From Farysia itapuensis (taxonomy: Eukaryota; Basidiomycota; Ustilaginomycetes; Ustilaginales; Ustilaginaceae), in NCBI GenBank assembly GCA_023212645.1, contig JALBYC010000003.1:744001-808000 (forward strand): 64,000 nucleotides of DNA, given 5' to 3'. Under the pieces are notes generated by a model. That model had not been told where the DNA came from. It ran no database searches and saw only the letters and a list, made by a program, of their open reading frames with translations. Below, piece after piece: positions 23,067-33,862 of this stretch. Each line of letters opens with the position of its first letter. The stretch's first letter is position 1. The translations under genes were made by a program, and so were the position numbers.

Positions 23067-24659
23067 ATGGCTGAGCATGATCAAGGCCACTACTCAATTC
23101 AAGGCCCATCGCACTTGATGGCAGGCGAACGCTTTACTGCTGATGGTGCTCAGTTTCCTCGCGATACCGAGCCGTACGCTCACACGGCCTATTCCGATCC
23201 GTATAGCCAAAGTCATGCAACGAGCCTGGAACGCGCTGACACCTTGATGCCCCACGACAGCATGAGCAACTACCGAGTACGTGTCGAAAATCAATTCGAC
23301 GTACCCGTTCCAGCCCGCTACTCTCAATCAGCAAGTCCCGACCCGCAATTTCACCCGTCTTCGGACTACGATGATCACTACTACAACCATCGAGCATACG
23401 ACACAAGCGCTACAGAATTACCGCTCAAGCAGAACGCCGCGCAGATGGGCTACGCTGAAGACGAGCAAGATGAAGCAAAACAGATCCAGCGAGGTACCGG
23501 AGCAGAATGGACAGACGACCCGGAACATCCTCCGCATTACGCTGTAGATGAAGAGGCCAAATCAGGTCTCCTCGGCAAGTGGTCCCCTTCTTCCCTACGC
23601 CACTTGTCTCCCGAGGACAAATTACGACATCAGATAGACAGACGTAGACAAGGGATCGGAAGGCAGCGCTATCCCGTGGTAACCTGGATTGTCGCCGTTG
23701 CCTTGGTCATCGTGTTCATTGTCGAGCTGGTCAAAGCCAAGGCCGAGACAGGTCAGGCAGTGCAGACACGACCTAGCACGAACCCGATGCTTGGACCTTC
23801 AGCTGAGTTCCTCATCTCCTTCGGAGCTCGCTTTGTGCCATGTATGCGCTCCGTCCCTGCCCTTCCCACTTCAGAGCAGCTTCCCTGTCTTCAATACTCG
23901 ACTTCGAGCACCAATTCCTACACTTCAGACCAGCTGTGCCCCATCTCGCAGCTGTGCGGTCTGCGCGATGCCAGCAAGCCGAATCAGAGCTACCGCTTCG
24001 TGTCGGCCATGTTCGTCCACGCTGGCTTTGTCCACATCTTCTTCAACCTGCTCGTCCAACTCACGCTTTGTGCGCAAATCGAAAAGCTCATCGGCTCTCT
24101 CGCCTATACCCTCATCTATTTCGCTGGTGGAATCGGCGGCAACCTCCTCGGTGGCAATTTCGGCCTGATCGGACAGCCGGCACTGGGAATGTCGGGGGCC
24201 ATCTACACCTGCATCTCGGTCGAGTTGGTGGATCTGTGCTACAATTGGAAGTACGAGTACCGAGCGCGTATGCGTCTGGCCATGTCGCTCGTGTTTGCCG
24301 TGCTAGGCCTCGCGCTCGGCTTGCTGCCTGGTTTGGACAATTTCTCCCACATTGGCGGCTTCTGCGTAGGTTTACTCGGCGGATTGCTCTTCGCGCCTTC
24401 CATTCACCCGACCAAGCAGCATCGAATCGTCACTTGGGTACTTCGCCTGCTTGCTCTCGCTCTTCTCATCGCCTTTTTCGCCGCTCTCGCCGCCAATTTC
24501 TACAACTCGGCCGATCCGACAAAAGCATGCACCTGGTGTCGATATCTCTCGTGCCTCCCCGTCTTTCGCTCCTGCCAGGGCGACGGGCTCACCACTACCA
24601 CAACCACCACCACTACCAACACAAGTCTTTTCATTCTAGCATTTGCATCTCTCCTGTAA
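23067..24659 (+). CDS. Rhomboid family intramembrane serine protease
   Basis: Single-exon 530-aa protein. Residues 1-200 are a hydrophilic cytosolic region. TM1 (WIVAVALVIVFIVELV) is near 212. A Cys-containing loop between TM1 and TM2 follows. The rhomboid core has FVHAGFVHIFFNLLVQLTL (the TM2 region, with two His), the catalytic serine in GMSGAI (S376) and the catalytic histidine in FSHIGGF (H428). These are the GxSG and H dyad of an active rhomboid, so this is not an inactive iRhom. The C-terminus has another hydrophobic stretch, a Cys-rich segment and nine consecutive threonines (509-517). A long N-terminal cytosolic domain with 7 TMs suggests a secretory-pathway rhomboid rather than mitochondrial Pcp1. 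The substrate is unknown. The start is the ATG at 23067. Confidence 0.9.
   Translation: MAEHDQGHYSIQGPSHLMAGERFTADGAQFPRDTEPYAHTAYSDPYSQSHATSLERADTLMPHDSMSNYRVRVENQFDVPVPARYSQSASPDPQFHPSSDYDDHYYNHRAYDTSATELPLKQNAAQMGYAEDEQDEAKQIQRGTGAEWTDDPEHPPHYAVDEEAKSGLLGKWSPSSLRHLSPEDKLRHQIDRRRQGIGRQRYPVVTWIVAVALVIVFIVELVKAKAETGQAVQTRPSTNPMLGPSAEFLISFGARFVPCMRSVPALPTSEQLPCLQYSTSSTNSYTSDQLCPISQLCGLRDASKPNQSYRFVSAMFVHAGFVHIFFNLLVQLTLCAQIEKLIGSLAYTLIYFAGGIGGNLLGGNFGLIGQPALGMSGAIYTCISVELVDLCYNWKYEYRARMRLAMSLVFAVLGLALGLLPGLDNFSHIGGFCVGLLGGLLFAPSIHPTKQHRIVTWVLRLLALALLIAFFAALAANFYNSADPTKACTWCRYLSCLPVFRSCQGDGLTTTTTTTTTNTSLFILAFASLL
24591..24617 (+). repeat. ACN codon run encoding nine threonines
   Basis: Imperfect ACC/ACA/ACT triplet repeat inside the rhomboid C-terminus (T509-T517). 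It is likely length-variable between strains. Confidence 0.7.
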
Positions 24660-24760
24660 TACGCATCTCGACAAAACATCTTGATTCTGCATTTCCACAC
24701 GGGATGGATGTGAGCGTACAAGTACAAAGCGGTTCCTGAATCTAGCTAAAGTTGAATAAA

Positions 24761-26479
24761 TCAGAAGGTGTGAAGGGTGCCGACGAAGGTGCAAACGCAG
24801 ACAAGTACGGAGACGAAGACCGCGTACAAGAGCGTCATGGAAGGCAGTCCAGCCGTGGCCGCCGAAGATCCGTTCGAATTGGTCGACGAGGACGTTACGC
24901 TGTTTGAGGGCGTTGAGGCGCTGTTTGCAGCAGACACGTCGGGCGTAGGAGTCGAGACACCTACTGGGAACTGCGCGAGACACGTTGAGAAAGCCGAGTC
25001 AATCTGCATCGTCGTCAACGAGGGAACCTGCAACGAAGCATTGCCCGAGAAATCGCACGAGAGGGCGTTGAAGTTGGTGATCTCGTAGTACTCGGACATG
25101 GCCCATTCGAGACGGTCAGCTGCGTCACACGCCGAGTAGTTGCCGTACGTTCCAGTCTCGCCGTTGGCGACAATGGGGTCGCAGGAACCACCGCGTTCGC
25201 CGAGATAGGTGCATGCCTGTGTCGTCAGATCGCCGATAATGCTGGGCGAGTTTGTTGCCGCAGGCGTCAGCAGACAGGTGAACGCATTCCTGCGCAGGCA
25301 CGAGCACAGCTGTGGGCTTGGTGTCGGTGGCAGATCTGTCGAAGCAGGGAAGTTGTCCGTGTTACCACGACATCTGGCATAGTCTGGCGAATTCGAGCTG
25401 CCAGAGGGAGCTGAAGCGGGAGACGACGCGTTGGCATACTGACGCTTGAGAGCGTTCCAGTCATCCCGCTTCGTGACGCTGTTCCCAGATACACTGACCA
25501 GTCCGTAGTCCAAGCCGCTCGCGGAAGGAAAGTACTGGAAGGCAACGCCTCCGCTGAATGTATCCGTCATCGGCGTGCTGAACAGCGCCGACACCTCTGT
25601 CCAAGGTCGGTTGCCCGTACCAACGCCTTGGACACAGCCAAACTCAGACAGGTAGGCTGGAACAGGCAGATCTGCGAATTCCGACGTGAGTCGATTGTAG
25701 CCGGATTCAGTGTAGCTGCTGTTGCCACACCATGAGTACGAGTTGAGGCCGTAGAGATCAACACTCGTCGCTGCGCTTCCGCAGGTGAGGTACTCGGCGA
25801 GCATATCCCTCCAGTTGTTGGTGCCAGCTGTGCCATCTGTAGACGAGTAGGCGATGAGTATATTCGACTTGTTGATAGACTTGAGGTAAGACTTGACATC
25901 ACGCACTGCCGCCTTGATGAAGGGGGCGGCATCGGCGTTGGATGACTGGGTGACTACCTCGTTGGCAATGTTGACAGCCAGCAGATTGTCGTAGCCGGCG
26001 AAAGCGTTGATGGTGCTTGCGTACAGATCCAACAGTCCCGTGTCCCACGTGGGCTGGGCACGGTTGATGGAACCATTCATGGGCAGAGCAAGGTCAAGAA
26101 CCACATAGATTCCCGCCTTGCTCAAAGTAGACATGCACGAGTCGTGGTTGAGACTCGAGTTGACCGAGTAGACGCGAACAGTGTTGATGCCTAGGTCTTG
26201 AAAATTGGCCACATCCCGGGTGCAAGCGTCAGGCAGCGCGAGGGGATCGGTGAAGCTGTCTGGCTCTGGAAAGCCACCGTTGTCTTCATTACTCTGTGTC
26301 GAGGCGGCTGCGGGAGCGGCTTCCTGGTAGGCAACACCTTTGATGTAGAATCGATCATTGCCCTGGTATAGATATTTCCCCTGGCGTGTCACGGCAGAGA
26401 TTGCGTTTGTGGGGTACGTGAGAATCGCGAGTGCAGCTAGCAAAGCCAGCACAAAGCTGGTCGAACAGGTGGAACGCAT
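24761..26479 (-). CDS. GPI-anchored GH72 beta-1,3-glucanosyltransferase (Gas/Gel/Phr family) with X8 domain
   Basis: Single-exon 572-aa protein. A signal peptide (MRSTCSTSFVLALLAALAIL) is followed by the GH72 domain (YLYQGNDRFYIKGVAYQ onward). The acid/base Glu is in NIANEV (E174) and the nucleophile Glu in YLSEFG (E279), both present. After a Ser/Pro linker comes a cysteine-rich X8/CBM43 module (about residues 370-490). A Ser/Thr-rich stretch and a hydrophobic tail (LLYAVFVSVLVCVCTFVG) predict GPI anchoring. These enzymes cut and rejoin beta-1,3-glucan chains at the plasma membrane and wall, elongating the chains that Fks1 makes. The gene lies head-to-head with FKS1. ATG 26479 is chosen because the signal peptide starts there. 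Confidence 0.93.
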   Translation of the reverse strand: MRSTCSTSFVLALLAALAILTYPTNAISAVTRQGKYLYQGNDRFYIKGVAYQEAAPAAASTQSNEDNGGFPEPDSFTDPLALPDACTRDVANFQDLGINTVRVYSVNSSLNHDSCMSTLSKAGIYVVLDLALPMNGSINRAQPTWDTGLLDLYASTINAFAGYDNLLAVNIANEVVTQSSNADAAPFIKAAVRDVKSYLKSINKSNILIAYSSTDGTAGTNNWRDMLAEYLTCGSAATSVDLYGLNSYSWCGNSSYTESGYNRLTSEFADLPVPAYLSEFGCVQGVGTGNRPWTEVSALFSTPMTDTFSGGVAFQYFPSASGLDYGLVSVSGNSVTKRDDWNALKRQYANASSPASAPSGSSNSPDYARCRGNTDNFPASTDLPPTPSPQLCSCLRRNAFTCLLTPAATNSPSIIGDLTTQACTYLGERGGSCDPIVANGETGTYGNYSACDAADRLEWAMSEYYEITNFNALSCDFSGNASLQVPSLTTMQIDSAFSTCLAQFPVGVSTPTPDVSAANSASTPSNSVTSSSTNSNGSSAATAGLPSMTLLYAVFVSVLVCVCTFVGTLHTF

Positions 26480-28092
26480 ATCTTGCGCAACGACGAACAG
26501 AGCCGGGTTGATGGATGTAGTGGATGGGAAAGCGGCTAGAAGACCCAAACGCTGTTCACACCATTGGGGGCTCCTTGGCACTCGGTAGGAACAGGAACAA
26601 AGAGACGCAGTCAGGCCCGTCGACGCTCTGGCTCAGCTCCGCCGACGTTACGCCTAAGCGAAGTCCGTTCAAGCGATGGAATGGCGAATCGGAACGCCCG
26701 ATCCGACCAGGGCACACTGTGATTTGAAACAGACTCGCTCGATTAGCACCAAGCTTCACAGAACGGACTCAGCTGTCAGCTCTTCGGCGCAAATTGATAC
26801 CCAGCAGTGTCGCATGATTTTGGATCTCTTTGTTTTTATTTTTCTCAGAACCGAAAGGATCGTCGAGCGGTCCGCGCGTTATGCGGGAGGCGCGTCTGCC
26901 TGTCAGCTTGACAGGGGAGAAAAAGGGAATAACAGGGGAAGCGAGGAAAATTGTGCATAGCCACGGCTTGGCCTCTTGCTTGGCTCTGCTTGGCTTCGGC
27001 ATTTCCAGGTCATTGCCGAGCCTCGATGCCCGTCCACCTCCGGTCTCGGTCTTCCGAAAGCCTAAAGGGACCATGCTGTCGCTGCATTGTTAATCTCACT
27101 GTGCGTCTATGTCACATTGCAAGGGCTTGTAGAATCACTAGGGAATACACGGTCATGCGACTTCAATAAGATACACCGTAGAAAAAAAAACAAGGTCAAA
27201 ATGTTGGCACCGAAAATAGTAGCCAAAAAAGGGTCGGCGTACTGGGCCGAGATTTCACTGTAAAAGCGTGCGTTGGACAACGGGTGCTGCCGGCCTATGG
27301 TTGCCTACAAGGAAGCAACAGTCCGCCATTCCCTCGTAGCACTGCCAGCCAAATGAGAAACATTGTCGATCTTTCCCCCCACAGCAAGATTAGCGAGATG
27401 AAAGCTGCGAATTTGTCATAATATCGCCAAGCGAACTGTAGATTCAAAAAGGCTGCCTGTCCAGACCACGGCAACGATCGAAACAGACGTGTGGTCAACA
27501 TTGGGCGAAATCCACAGCGCAAAGGGCGAAAACACCGCCTCTTGGAAATTCTTGTGATGGGACAGCAGCCGAACTGAAGCCAAATGGTTTGCAACGTGAC
27601 GAATTACCTCATGTAAAAATCTCAAATCAAATACAATTTCAAGTTTGGACCTATACAAATAGCGTTGCCACCATTGTTTAAAATTCGGACAAGCCGTGAA
27701 GATTCGGAGGTGTGACGCGAGGCAGGGAAGAAATTCGTGAATACAGTTGGTAACCGTACGGTTTGTAATGTTAATTTGAGAGATAGCTGCCCCTGCGCCA
27801 GAGACCGAAGTGCATCATCGCCTTTGCCTTCTTTTGCAGCACTTTGTCTCGCTGTACCAACGATCGCGATTCTCAACTAGCACTAGCGCCGCCCGCTCGC
27901 TGTTGCTTCTCTCTCATCATCGTTGTCGCCGTCGTCGCCGTCTCATCTCCTTTCTTCTCATCCATCTATCGACACACCTCTGCCGACCGCCGACTCGAGA
28001 TTCGCTATACCCACCAGCTCAGCGTCGTGTGTTCAAGAGCTATCGTGTTCTGTTAATAGCCTCAGACAGCCGTCAGAGTAACTCCGGACGCG
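26480..28092. promoter_or_regulatory. Divergent regulatory region between GH72 gene and FKS1
   Basis: 1.6 kb without a gene between two divergent cell-wall genes. A perfect hairpin lies at 26899-26915 (CCTGTCA-GCT-TGACAGG). An A-rich run begins near 27181. The last ~190 bp before FKS1 are pyrimidine-rich (from about 27895), as in fungal core promoters and leaders. ORFs here are short and without recognisable products. Confidence 0.5.
26899..26915. repeat. Short perfect inverted repeat (7-bp stem, 3-nt loop)
   Basis: CCTGTCA and TGACAGG flank GCT. It lies in the GH72/FKS1 intergenic region, about 420 bp upstream of the GH72 ATG. It could be a factor site or chance. Confidence 0.4.
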
Positions 28093-31000
28093 ATGTCGGG
28101 ACATCACGGGGCTCACCCGCCCTCGAACCCGTTCGCAGGCGCTGCTTACCATGACGATCAAGGCAGCGAAGTCAGTTACTTCCCCAACGAACGCAGAGAG
28201 ACGTTCGCATCAGAAGGCTCGGTTGCCGAGTTGATCCCCGGCCACGGTTACGACACAGAGTCATACGAAGGTGGCACATACAAAGATAGCTATGCCTATT
28301 CAGCCGAATCTGGCCAGCGAGGATACCCTCAGGGCCCCGGCAGTCAATACGGTCCAGGATCATATGCACCTTCAGGCATCTCAAGTCCCTACCCAGAGGC
28401 TCCCACCGGTGGCTACCGACAGCGCGAACCCTACCCAGCATGGACTGTCGAACACAACATTCCCCTTTCTAAAGAAGAGGTCGAAGATATCTTCATCGAT
28501 CTCGCCAACAAGTTTGGTTTCCAGAGGGACAACATGAGAAACATGTATGATCACCTCATGATCATGCTCGACTCGCGCTCCAGCCGAATGACTCCACAGC
28601 AAGCCCTGATGACCATCCACGCAGACTACATTGGTGGCGAGCATGCCAACTACCGCAAGTGGTACTTTGCCGCCCAGCTTGACTTGGACGACGCCATCGG
28701 CAAAGTACAAAACCCAGGTCTTGCTCGGGCAACCAGCATAGCACAGCGTGGCAAGGCTGCCGCTGCTGCAAAATTGTCTACAGCCAGCGCAAAGTCGCTT
28801 CAGAGTGCTTCGGCCAGATGGAGAGAGGCCATGCTCAAGATGGGTGACTACGACCGATTGCGACAGGTTGCTCTCTATCTGCTCTGTTGGGGCGAAGGTG
28901 GACAAGTCCGATTTGTGCCCGAGTGTCTCTGCTTCATCTTCAAGTGCGCTGACGACTACTACCGATCGCCCGAATGCCAGAACCGGATGGAGCCTGTGCC
29001 AGAAGGACTTTACCTTCGCGCAGTGGTCAAGCCACTTTACCGCTTCTTGCGAGACCAAGTCTTCGAAGTCGTCGACGGCAAATTCGTAAAGAAGGAAAAG
29101 GACCACGACAAGACCATCGGCTACGATGATGTCAACCAGCTGTTCTGGTATCCTGAAGGCATCAGCCGCATCGTACTCAACGACAAGACCCGTCTTGTCG
29201 ATGTGCCTCCTAGTCAGCGTTTCATGAAGTTCGACAAGATTGACTGGCCGCGAGTCTTTTTCAAGACTTATCTCGAAAAGCGATCGTTCTTCCATTTGCT
29301 GGTCAACTTCAACCGTATTTGGATTCTGCATATCTCCGTCTTCTTCTACTACACGGCATACAACGCTCCCAAAATTTACTCCCCGTCGACCAACCCTACC
29401 ACTTCACAGTCGCTTTCAGCAGCAGCGCTTGGCGGTGCGGTATCGACATTTATCATGATTGCAGCCACCATGGCAGAATTCTCATACATCCCTACCACTT
29501 GGAACAACACGAGCCATCTCATGCGTCGCATGATCTTCCTCGCCGTCTGCTTGGCCATCACTATCGCTCCTGCTGTCTACATCTTTGGGTTCAATCACAA
29601 GGGCAATGTGGCGAACATTGTTTCCATTGTCCACCTTGCCGTGTCGGGATGCATCACTGCACTCTTCTCGCTCCTGCCTTCGGGACGCATGTTTGGAGAC
29701 CGTGTTGCAGGCAAAGCTCGCAAGTACTTGGCCAACCAGACGTTCACCGCTTCGTACGCACCGCTCGTCAAAAGTCATCGAGCTGTTTCGATTCTCCTGT
29801 GGTGCCTCATCTTTGGTTGCAAGCTTACCGAGTCGTACTTCTTCTTGACATTGTCGTTCCGAGACCCCTTGGCTGTCATGATCACGATGAAGGTGCAGGG
29901 ATGCAGCGACAAGTACTTTGGTAGTTCATTGTGCGCCAACCAGCCTGCATTTGCTCTCACGTTCATGACCATCATGGACCTCTCGCTCTTCTTCCTCGAC
30001 ACTTTCTTGTGGTACGTCATTTGGAACACGGTGTTCTCCATCGGCTGGAGTTTCCACATGGGTCTGTCCATCTGGACGCCCTGGTCCGACATCTTCCAGC
30101 GTCTTCCCAAGCGAATCTACGCCAAACTTTTGGCCACTGCTGACATGGAAATCAAGTACAAGCCCAAGGTTCTTGTGTCGCAGGTTTGGAACGCCATCAT
30201 CATCTCGATGTACCGTGAACACTTGCTTTCGATCGACCACGTCCAGAAGCTGCTCTATCACCAGGTGCCTGCTGGCGAGAACGGCAAGAGGACTCTTCGC
30301 GCTCCTACTTTCTTCATCAGCCAGAGTGACAAGGGTGTCAAGCCTGAGTTCTTCCCCAAGGGCTCTGAAGCCGAGCGACGTATCAGCTTCTTTGCTCAGT
30401 CACTCACTACTGCTCTCCCAGAGCCGCTGCCTATTGATGCCATGCCGACTTTCACCGTTCTTGTGCCACACTACAGCGAAAAGATTTTGCTTTCGCTGCG
30501 TGAAATTATTCGCGAAGAGGACCAAAACACACGAGTGACGCTTCTGGAGTACCTCAAGCAGCTTCACCCGGTCGAGTGGGACAACTTTGTCAAAGACACC
30601 AAAATCTTGGCCGAAGAGACTCAAGGCTTTGGTGGCACCTCACCATTTGGCGCTGACAGCGATGAGAAATCCGGCACACAGAAGGGGACTGCCAAGACCG
30701 ACGATCTTCCATTCTACTGTATTGGCTTCAAGTCTGCTGCGCCCGAGTACACGCTCCGAACTCGTATCTGGTCGTCTCTCCGCGCACAGACTCTGTACCG
30801 AACTGTCTCTGGTTTCATGAACTACTCCAAGGCCATCAAGCTTCTCTACCGTGTCGAAAACCCCGAGGTCGTTCAGCTCTTTGGTGGCAACACCGAGAAG
30901 CTGGAGCGCGAGCTTGAGCGCATGTCTCGCCGCAAGTTCAAGTTTGTCATCTCGATGCAGCGATACTCTAAATTCAACAAGGAAGAGCACGAGAACGCAG

Positions 31001-33426
31001 AATTCTTGCTCCGAGCCTACCCTGATCTGCAGATCGCGTATCTCGATGAGGAGGCGCCGCGCAAGGAAGGTGGCGAGTCGCGATGGTTCTCCGCCTTGGT
31101 TGACGGTCACTCGGAGATTCTTCCCAGTGGCAAGCGTCGTCCGAAATTCCGTATCGAGCTTCCGGGCAACCCCATTCTCGGAGACGGCAAATCGGACAAT
31201 CAGAACCACTCTATCATCTTCCACCGCGGTGAATTCGTGCAGCTGATCGATGCGAACCAGGACAACTACCTTGAAGAATGCCTCAAGATCCGAAGCGTTC
31301 TCGGCGAGTTCGAGACTTTCAACGTCTCGAACCAGAACCCTTACGGATCCGGACACCAGGAGTTTGCCAAGTCGCCTGTTGCCATTCTTGGTTCGCGAGA
31401 GTATATTTTCTCCGAGAACATTGGTATCTTGGGTGACGTCGCTGCTGGCAAGGAACAGACGTTCGGCACTATGGCTGGTCGAGGTCTTGCGCAGATTGGC
31501 GGCAAGCTGCATTACGGTCACCCTGATTTCCTGAACGCCATTTTCATGACCACCCGTGGAGGTGTGTCCAAGGCACAAAAGGGTCTGCATTTGAACGAGG
31601 ATATCTACGCCGGTATGACTGCCTTTGGTCGAGGTGGACGAATCAAGCACTGCGAGTACTACCAGTGCGGTAAGGGTCGTGATCTCGGATTCGGTACGAT
31701 TCTCAACTTCACGACCAAGCTCGGCAACGGAATGGGTGAGCAGATGCTTTCTCGAGAGTACTACTACCTCGGTACGCAACTGCCCGTCGACCGGTTCTTG
31801 ACGTTTTACTACGGCCATCCCGGTTTCCATATCAACAACATTCTCGTCATCATTTCGGTTCAGCTGTTCATGTTCACCATGGTCTTCATTGGAACGCTCA
31901 ACTCGCAGCTCCGCGTTTGCGCTACCACCAACAGCGAGTACATTGTTGGAACTGGAGGCTGCTACTACCTCAACCCTGTCTTCCTGTGGATCAAGCGAAC
32001 GATCATCAGTATCTTCTTGGTGTTCATGATTGCCTTCTTGCCATTGTTCCTGCAGGAGTTGTCGGAGCGAGGAGCTGTTTCCGCCTTTGTTCGACTGGCC
32101 AAGCACTTTATGAGCTTGAGTCCCATCTTCGAGGTCTTCTCCACCATGATCTACTCGCACTCGATCATCAGCAACTTGACCTTTGGTGGTGCGCGATACA
32201 TTGCCACGGGACGAGGCTTTGCCACTACAAGACAGAGCTTTGCTCTGCTCTACAGTCGATTCGCCGGTCCCTCGATCTACTCTGGTATGCGTTTGCTTCT
32301 CCTTCTGCTCTACATCACCTTGACGCTCTGGATTCCGCACCTGATTTACTTCTGGGTCAGTATCTTGGCGCTCTGCATTGCACCGTTCTTGTTCAATCCG
32401 CATCAATTCTCGGCCTCCGACTTCATCATTGACTACCGAGAATTCTTGCGCTGGATGTCGCGAGGCAACAGCCGAAGTCACGCCAACTCGTGGATCGGAT
32501 ACTGCCGTCTCAGTCGAACCAAGGTCACTGGCTACAAGAAGAAGCGTCTCGGTCACCCAAGCGAGAAGCTGGCAGGAGATGTGCCACGAGCCGGCTGGCG
32601 AACGATTCTGTTTGCCGAGGTTATCTTCCCCATCTGCCTGGCGCTCATCTTTGTGGTTGCGTACGCCTTTGTCAAGAGTTTCCACCAGACTGGAGACCCA
32701 CCGCAGGGTGCGATTGTGCGCATTGCTATCATCGCTCTCGGACCAATCGTTTGGAACGCTGCAATCCTGCTGGTGCTTTTCTTGATCAGCATGTTCCTGG
32801 GCCCTGCTCTCAACAACTGCTGCGCCAAATTTGGATCGATCATGGCCACCATTGCGCACGTTCTCGCCGTTGTTGGCGTGATTGTTGCGTTCGAGTTCCT
32901 ATGGTTCCTCGAGTTGTGGAATGCCTCGCACGCCGTGTTGGGCGTTATCGCCGTTATTGCGATCCAGCGCGCAATCTTCAAGATCTTGATTGCCTTGGTG
33001 CTGTCACGAGAGCTGAAGCATGACGAGACCAACCGAGCTTGGTGGACTGGTCGATGGTACGGACGAGGTTTGGGTGGGCACGCTTTCAGCCAGCCTGCAC
33101 GAGAGTTTGTCGTCAAGATCATCGAGATGTCTCTCTTCTCGGCTGACTTTTTGACTGCGCACATTTTGCTGTTTGGCCTTTCGCTGCCATGCTTGATTCC
33201 CTACTTTGACAAGCTGCACTCGACGGCGCTCTTTTGGCTGCGACCATCCAAGCAGATCCACGCTCCGATCTTTTCGCTGCGACAGCGCAAGCAACGCAGA
33301 TCGATCGTATGGCGCTACCTCGTCCTGTTCGTCTTTTCCTTTGCCGTCTTCTTGGCACTCATCATCCTGCCGGCCGTCTTCTCATCGACAATCGACTTGA
33401 ACTGCACATTCTGCAAGTCGCTCTGA
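28093..33426 (+). CDS. FKS1: 1,3-beta-glucan synthase catalytic subunit Fks1 (GT48)
   Basis: Intronless 1,777-aa protein, the usual length of Fks1. Residues 1-115 are a hydrophilic N-terminus rich in Gly, Ser and Tyr. The Fks1 N-terminal domain follows ([20 protein letters not shown]). A first membrane block lies at about 390-690, then the large cytosolic glucan-synthase domain ([52 protein letters not shown]). A second membrane block runs from about 1,245 to the end. It polymerises UDP-glucose into beta-1,3-glucan at the plasma membrane under Rho1 control. The positions equivalent to echinocandin hot spot 1 read FLTLSFRDP (584-592). Those for hot spot 2 read FLWIKRTI (1297-1304). Confidence 0.97.
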   Translation: MSGHHGAHPPSNPFAGAAYHDDQGSEVSYFPNERRETFASEGSVAELIPGHGYDTESYEGGTYKDSYAYSAESGQRGYPQGPGSQYGPGSYAPSGISSPYPEAPTGGYRQREPYPAWTVEHNIPLSKEEVEDIFIDLANKFGFQRDNMRNMYDHLMIMLDSRSSRMTPQQALMTIHADYIGGEHANYRKWYFAAQLDLDDAIGKVQNPGLARATSIAQRGKAAAAAKLSTASAKSLQSASARWREAMLKMGDYDRLRQVALYLLCWGEGGQVRFVPECLCFIFKCADDYYRSPECQNRMEPVPEGLYLRAVVKPLYRFLRDQVFEVVDGKFVKKEKDHDKTIGYDDVNQLFWYPEGISRIVLNDKTRLVDVPPSQRFMKFDKIDWPRVFFKTYLEKRSFFHLLVNFNRIWILHISVFFYYTAYNAPKIYSPSTNPTTSQSLSAAALGGAVSTFIMIAATMAEFSYIPTTWNNTSHLMRRMIFLAVCLAITIAPAVYIFGFNHKGNVANIVSIVHLAVSGCITALFSLLPSGRMFGDRVAGKARKYLANQTFTASYAPLVKSHRAVSILLWCLIFGCKLTESYFFLTLSFRDPLAVMITMKVQGCSDKYFGSSLCANQPAFALTFMTIMDLSLFFLDTFLWYVIWNTVFSIGWSFHMGLSIWTPWSDIFQRLPKRIYAKLLATADMEIKYKPKVLVSQVWNAIIISMYREHLLSIDHVQKLLYHQVPAGENGKRTLRAPTFFISQSDKGVKPEFFPKGSEAERRISFFAQSLTTALPEPLPIDAMPTFTVLVPHYSEKILLSLREIIREEDQNTRVTLLEYLKQLHPVEWDNFVKDTKILAEETQGFGGTSPFGADSDEKSGTQKGTAKTDDLPFYCIGFKSAAPEYTLRTRIWSSLRAQTLYRTVSGFMNYSKAIKLLYRVENPEVVQLFGGNTEKLERELERMSRRKFKFVISMQRYSKFNKEEHENAEFLLRAYPDLQIAYLDEEAPRKEGGESRWFSALVDGHSEILPSGKRRPKFRIELPGNPILGDGKSDNQNHSIIFHRGEFVQLIDANQDNYLEECLKIRSVLGEFETFNVSNQNPYGSGHQEFAKSPVAILGSREYIFSENIGILGDVAAGKEQTFGTMAGRGLAQIGGKLHYGHPDFLNAIFMTTRGGVSKAQKGLHLNEDIYAGMTAFGRGGRIKHCEYYQCGKGRDLGFGTILNFTTKLGNGMGEQMLSREYYYLGTQLPVDRFLTFYYGHPGFHINNILVIISVQLFMFTMVFIGTLNSQLRVCATTNSEYIVGTGGCYYLNPVFLWIKRTIISIFLVFMIAFLPLFLQELSERGAVSAFVRLAKHFMSLSPIFEVFSTMIYSHSIISNLTFGGARYIATGRGFATTRQSFALLYSRFAGPSIYSGMRLLLLLLYITLTLWIPHLIYFWVSILALCIAPFLFNPHQFSASDFIIDYREFLRWMSRGNSRSHANSWIGYCRLSRTKVTGYKKKRLGHPSEKLAGDVPRAGWRTILFAEVIFPICLALIFVVAYAFVKSFHQTGDPPQGAIVRIAIIALGPIVWNAAILLVLFLISMFLGPALNNCCAKFGSIMATIAHVLAVVGVIVAFEFLWFLELWNASHAVLGVIAVIAIQRAIFKILIALVLSRELKHDETNRAWWTGRWYGRGLGGHAFSQPAREFVVKIIEMSLFSADFLTAHILLFGLSLPCLIPYFDKLHSTALFWLRPSKQIHAPIFSLRQRKQRRSIVWRYLVLFVFSFAVFLALIILPAVFSSTIDLNCTFCKSL

Positions 33427-33862
33427 TCTTCACCTAATCTCAATGAACACTTCGTCCCCCGTTTCCCTTCTTTACGCAAAGCCAGGCTATCTGGCATCGA
33501 CATTTGCACACACACACACACACACACACTCCTTACCACGTTCGCCGCAGAGACACTTGCTTTTCTTTCCTTTTTTCCCCTCTCATTAAGGTTTCTCGCC
33601 TTTTTGTTGTCTATAGTCTTGTTCTCAATCTTGTTGTTCCTTTCCCGATGATATCAATCGCATCTCGGTTGTTTAGTACTTTGGCGGCTTGCGCGTGTTG
33701 CCTTTTTTGTTTCAAAAGTTTTTCCTTCTGTGCACAGACCGGGCTCACGCGCTGGAAACCGGAAAAAATTGCGAGAGAGGAAAGTGAATGAATGCATTGG
33801 CAATCGGGAAGAAAAAAGGGGGGGTAAGTAAGGTACACGCTCTGGGCCGCGTCCGGGTTTTT
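33427..33862. other. Convergent 3' region FKS1 / citrate synthase
   Basis: 436 bp between convergent genes, T/C-rich on the + strand with several poly-T runs. It holds a CA microsatellite at 33507-33529. No gene is seen. Confidence 0.6.
33507..33529 (+). repeat. (CA)n microsatellite
   Basis: Perfect CA dinucleotide run of 23 nt in the FKS1 3' flank, a candidate polymorphic marker. Confidence 0.9.

Noticed and set aside
26676..26960. Small ORFs in the GH72/FKS1 intergenic region
   Set aside because: They are short, with biased composition and no start context or similarity. The region is better explained as shared promoter DNA.
30640..32859. 739-codon open frame antisense to FKS1
   Set aside because: It lies wholly inside FKS1, has repetitive Glu/Asp/Val/Arg-rich composition and matches no family. 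GC-rich codon bias that avoids TTA, CTA and TCA on the sense strand leaves the opposite frame open.
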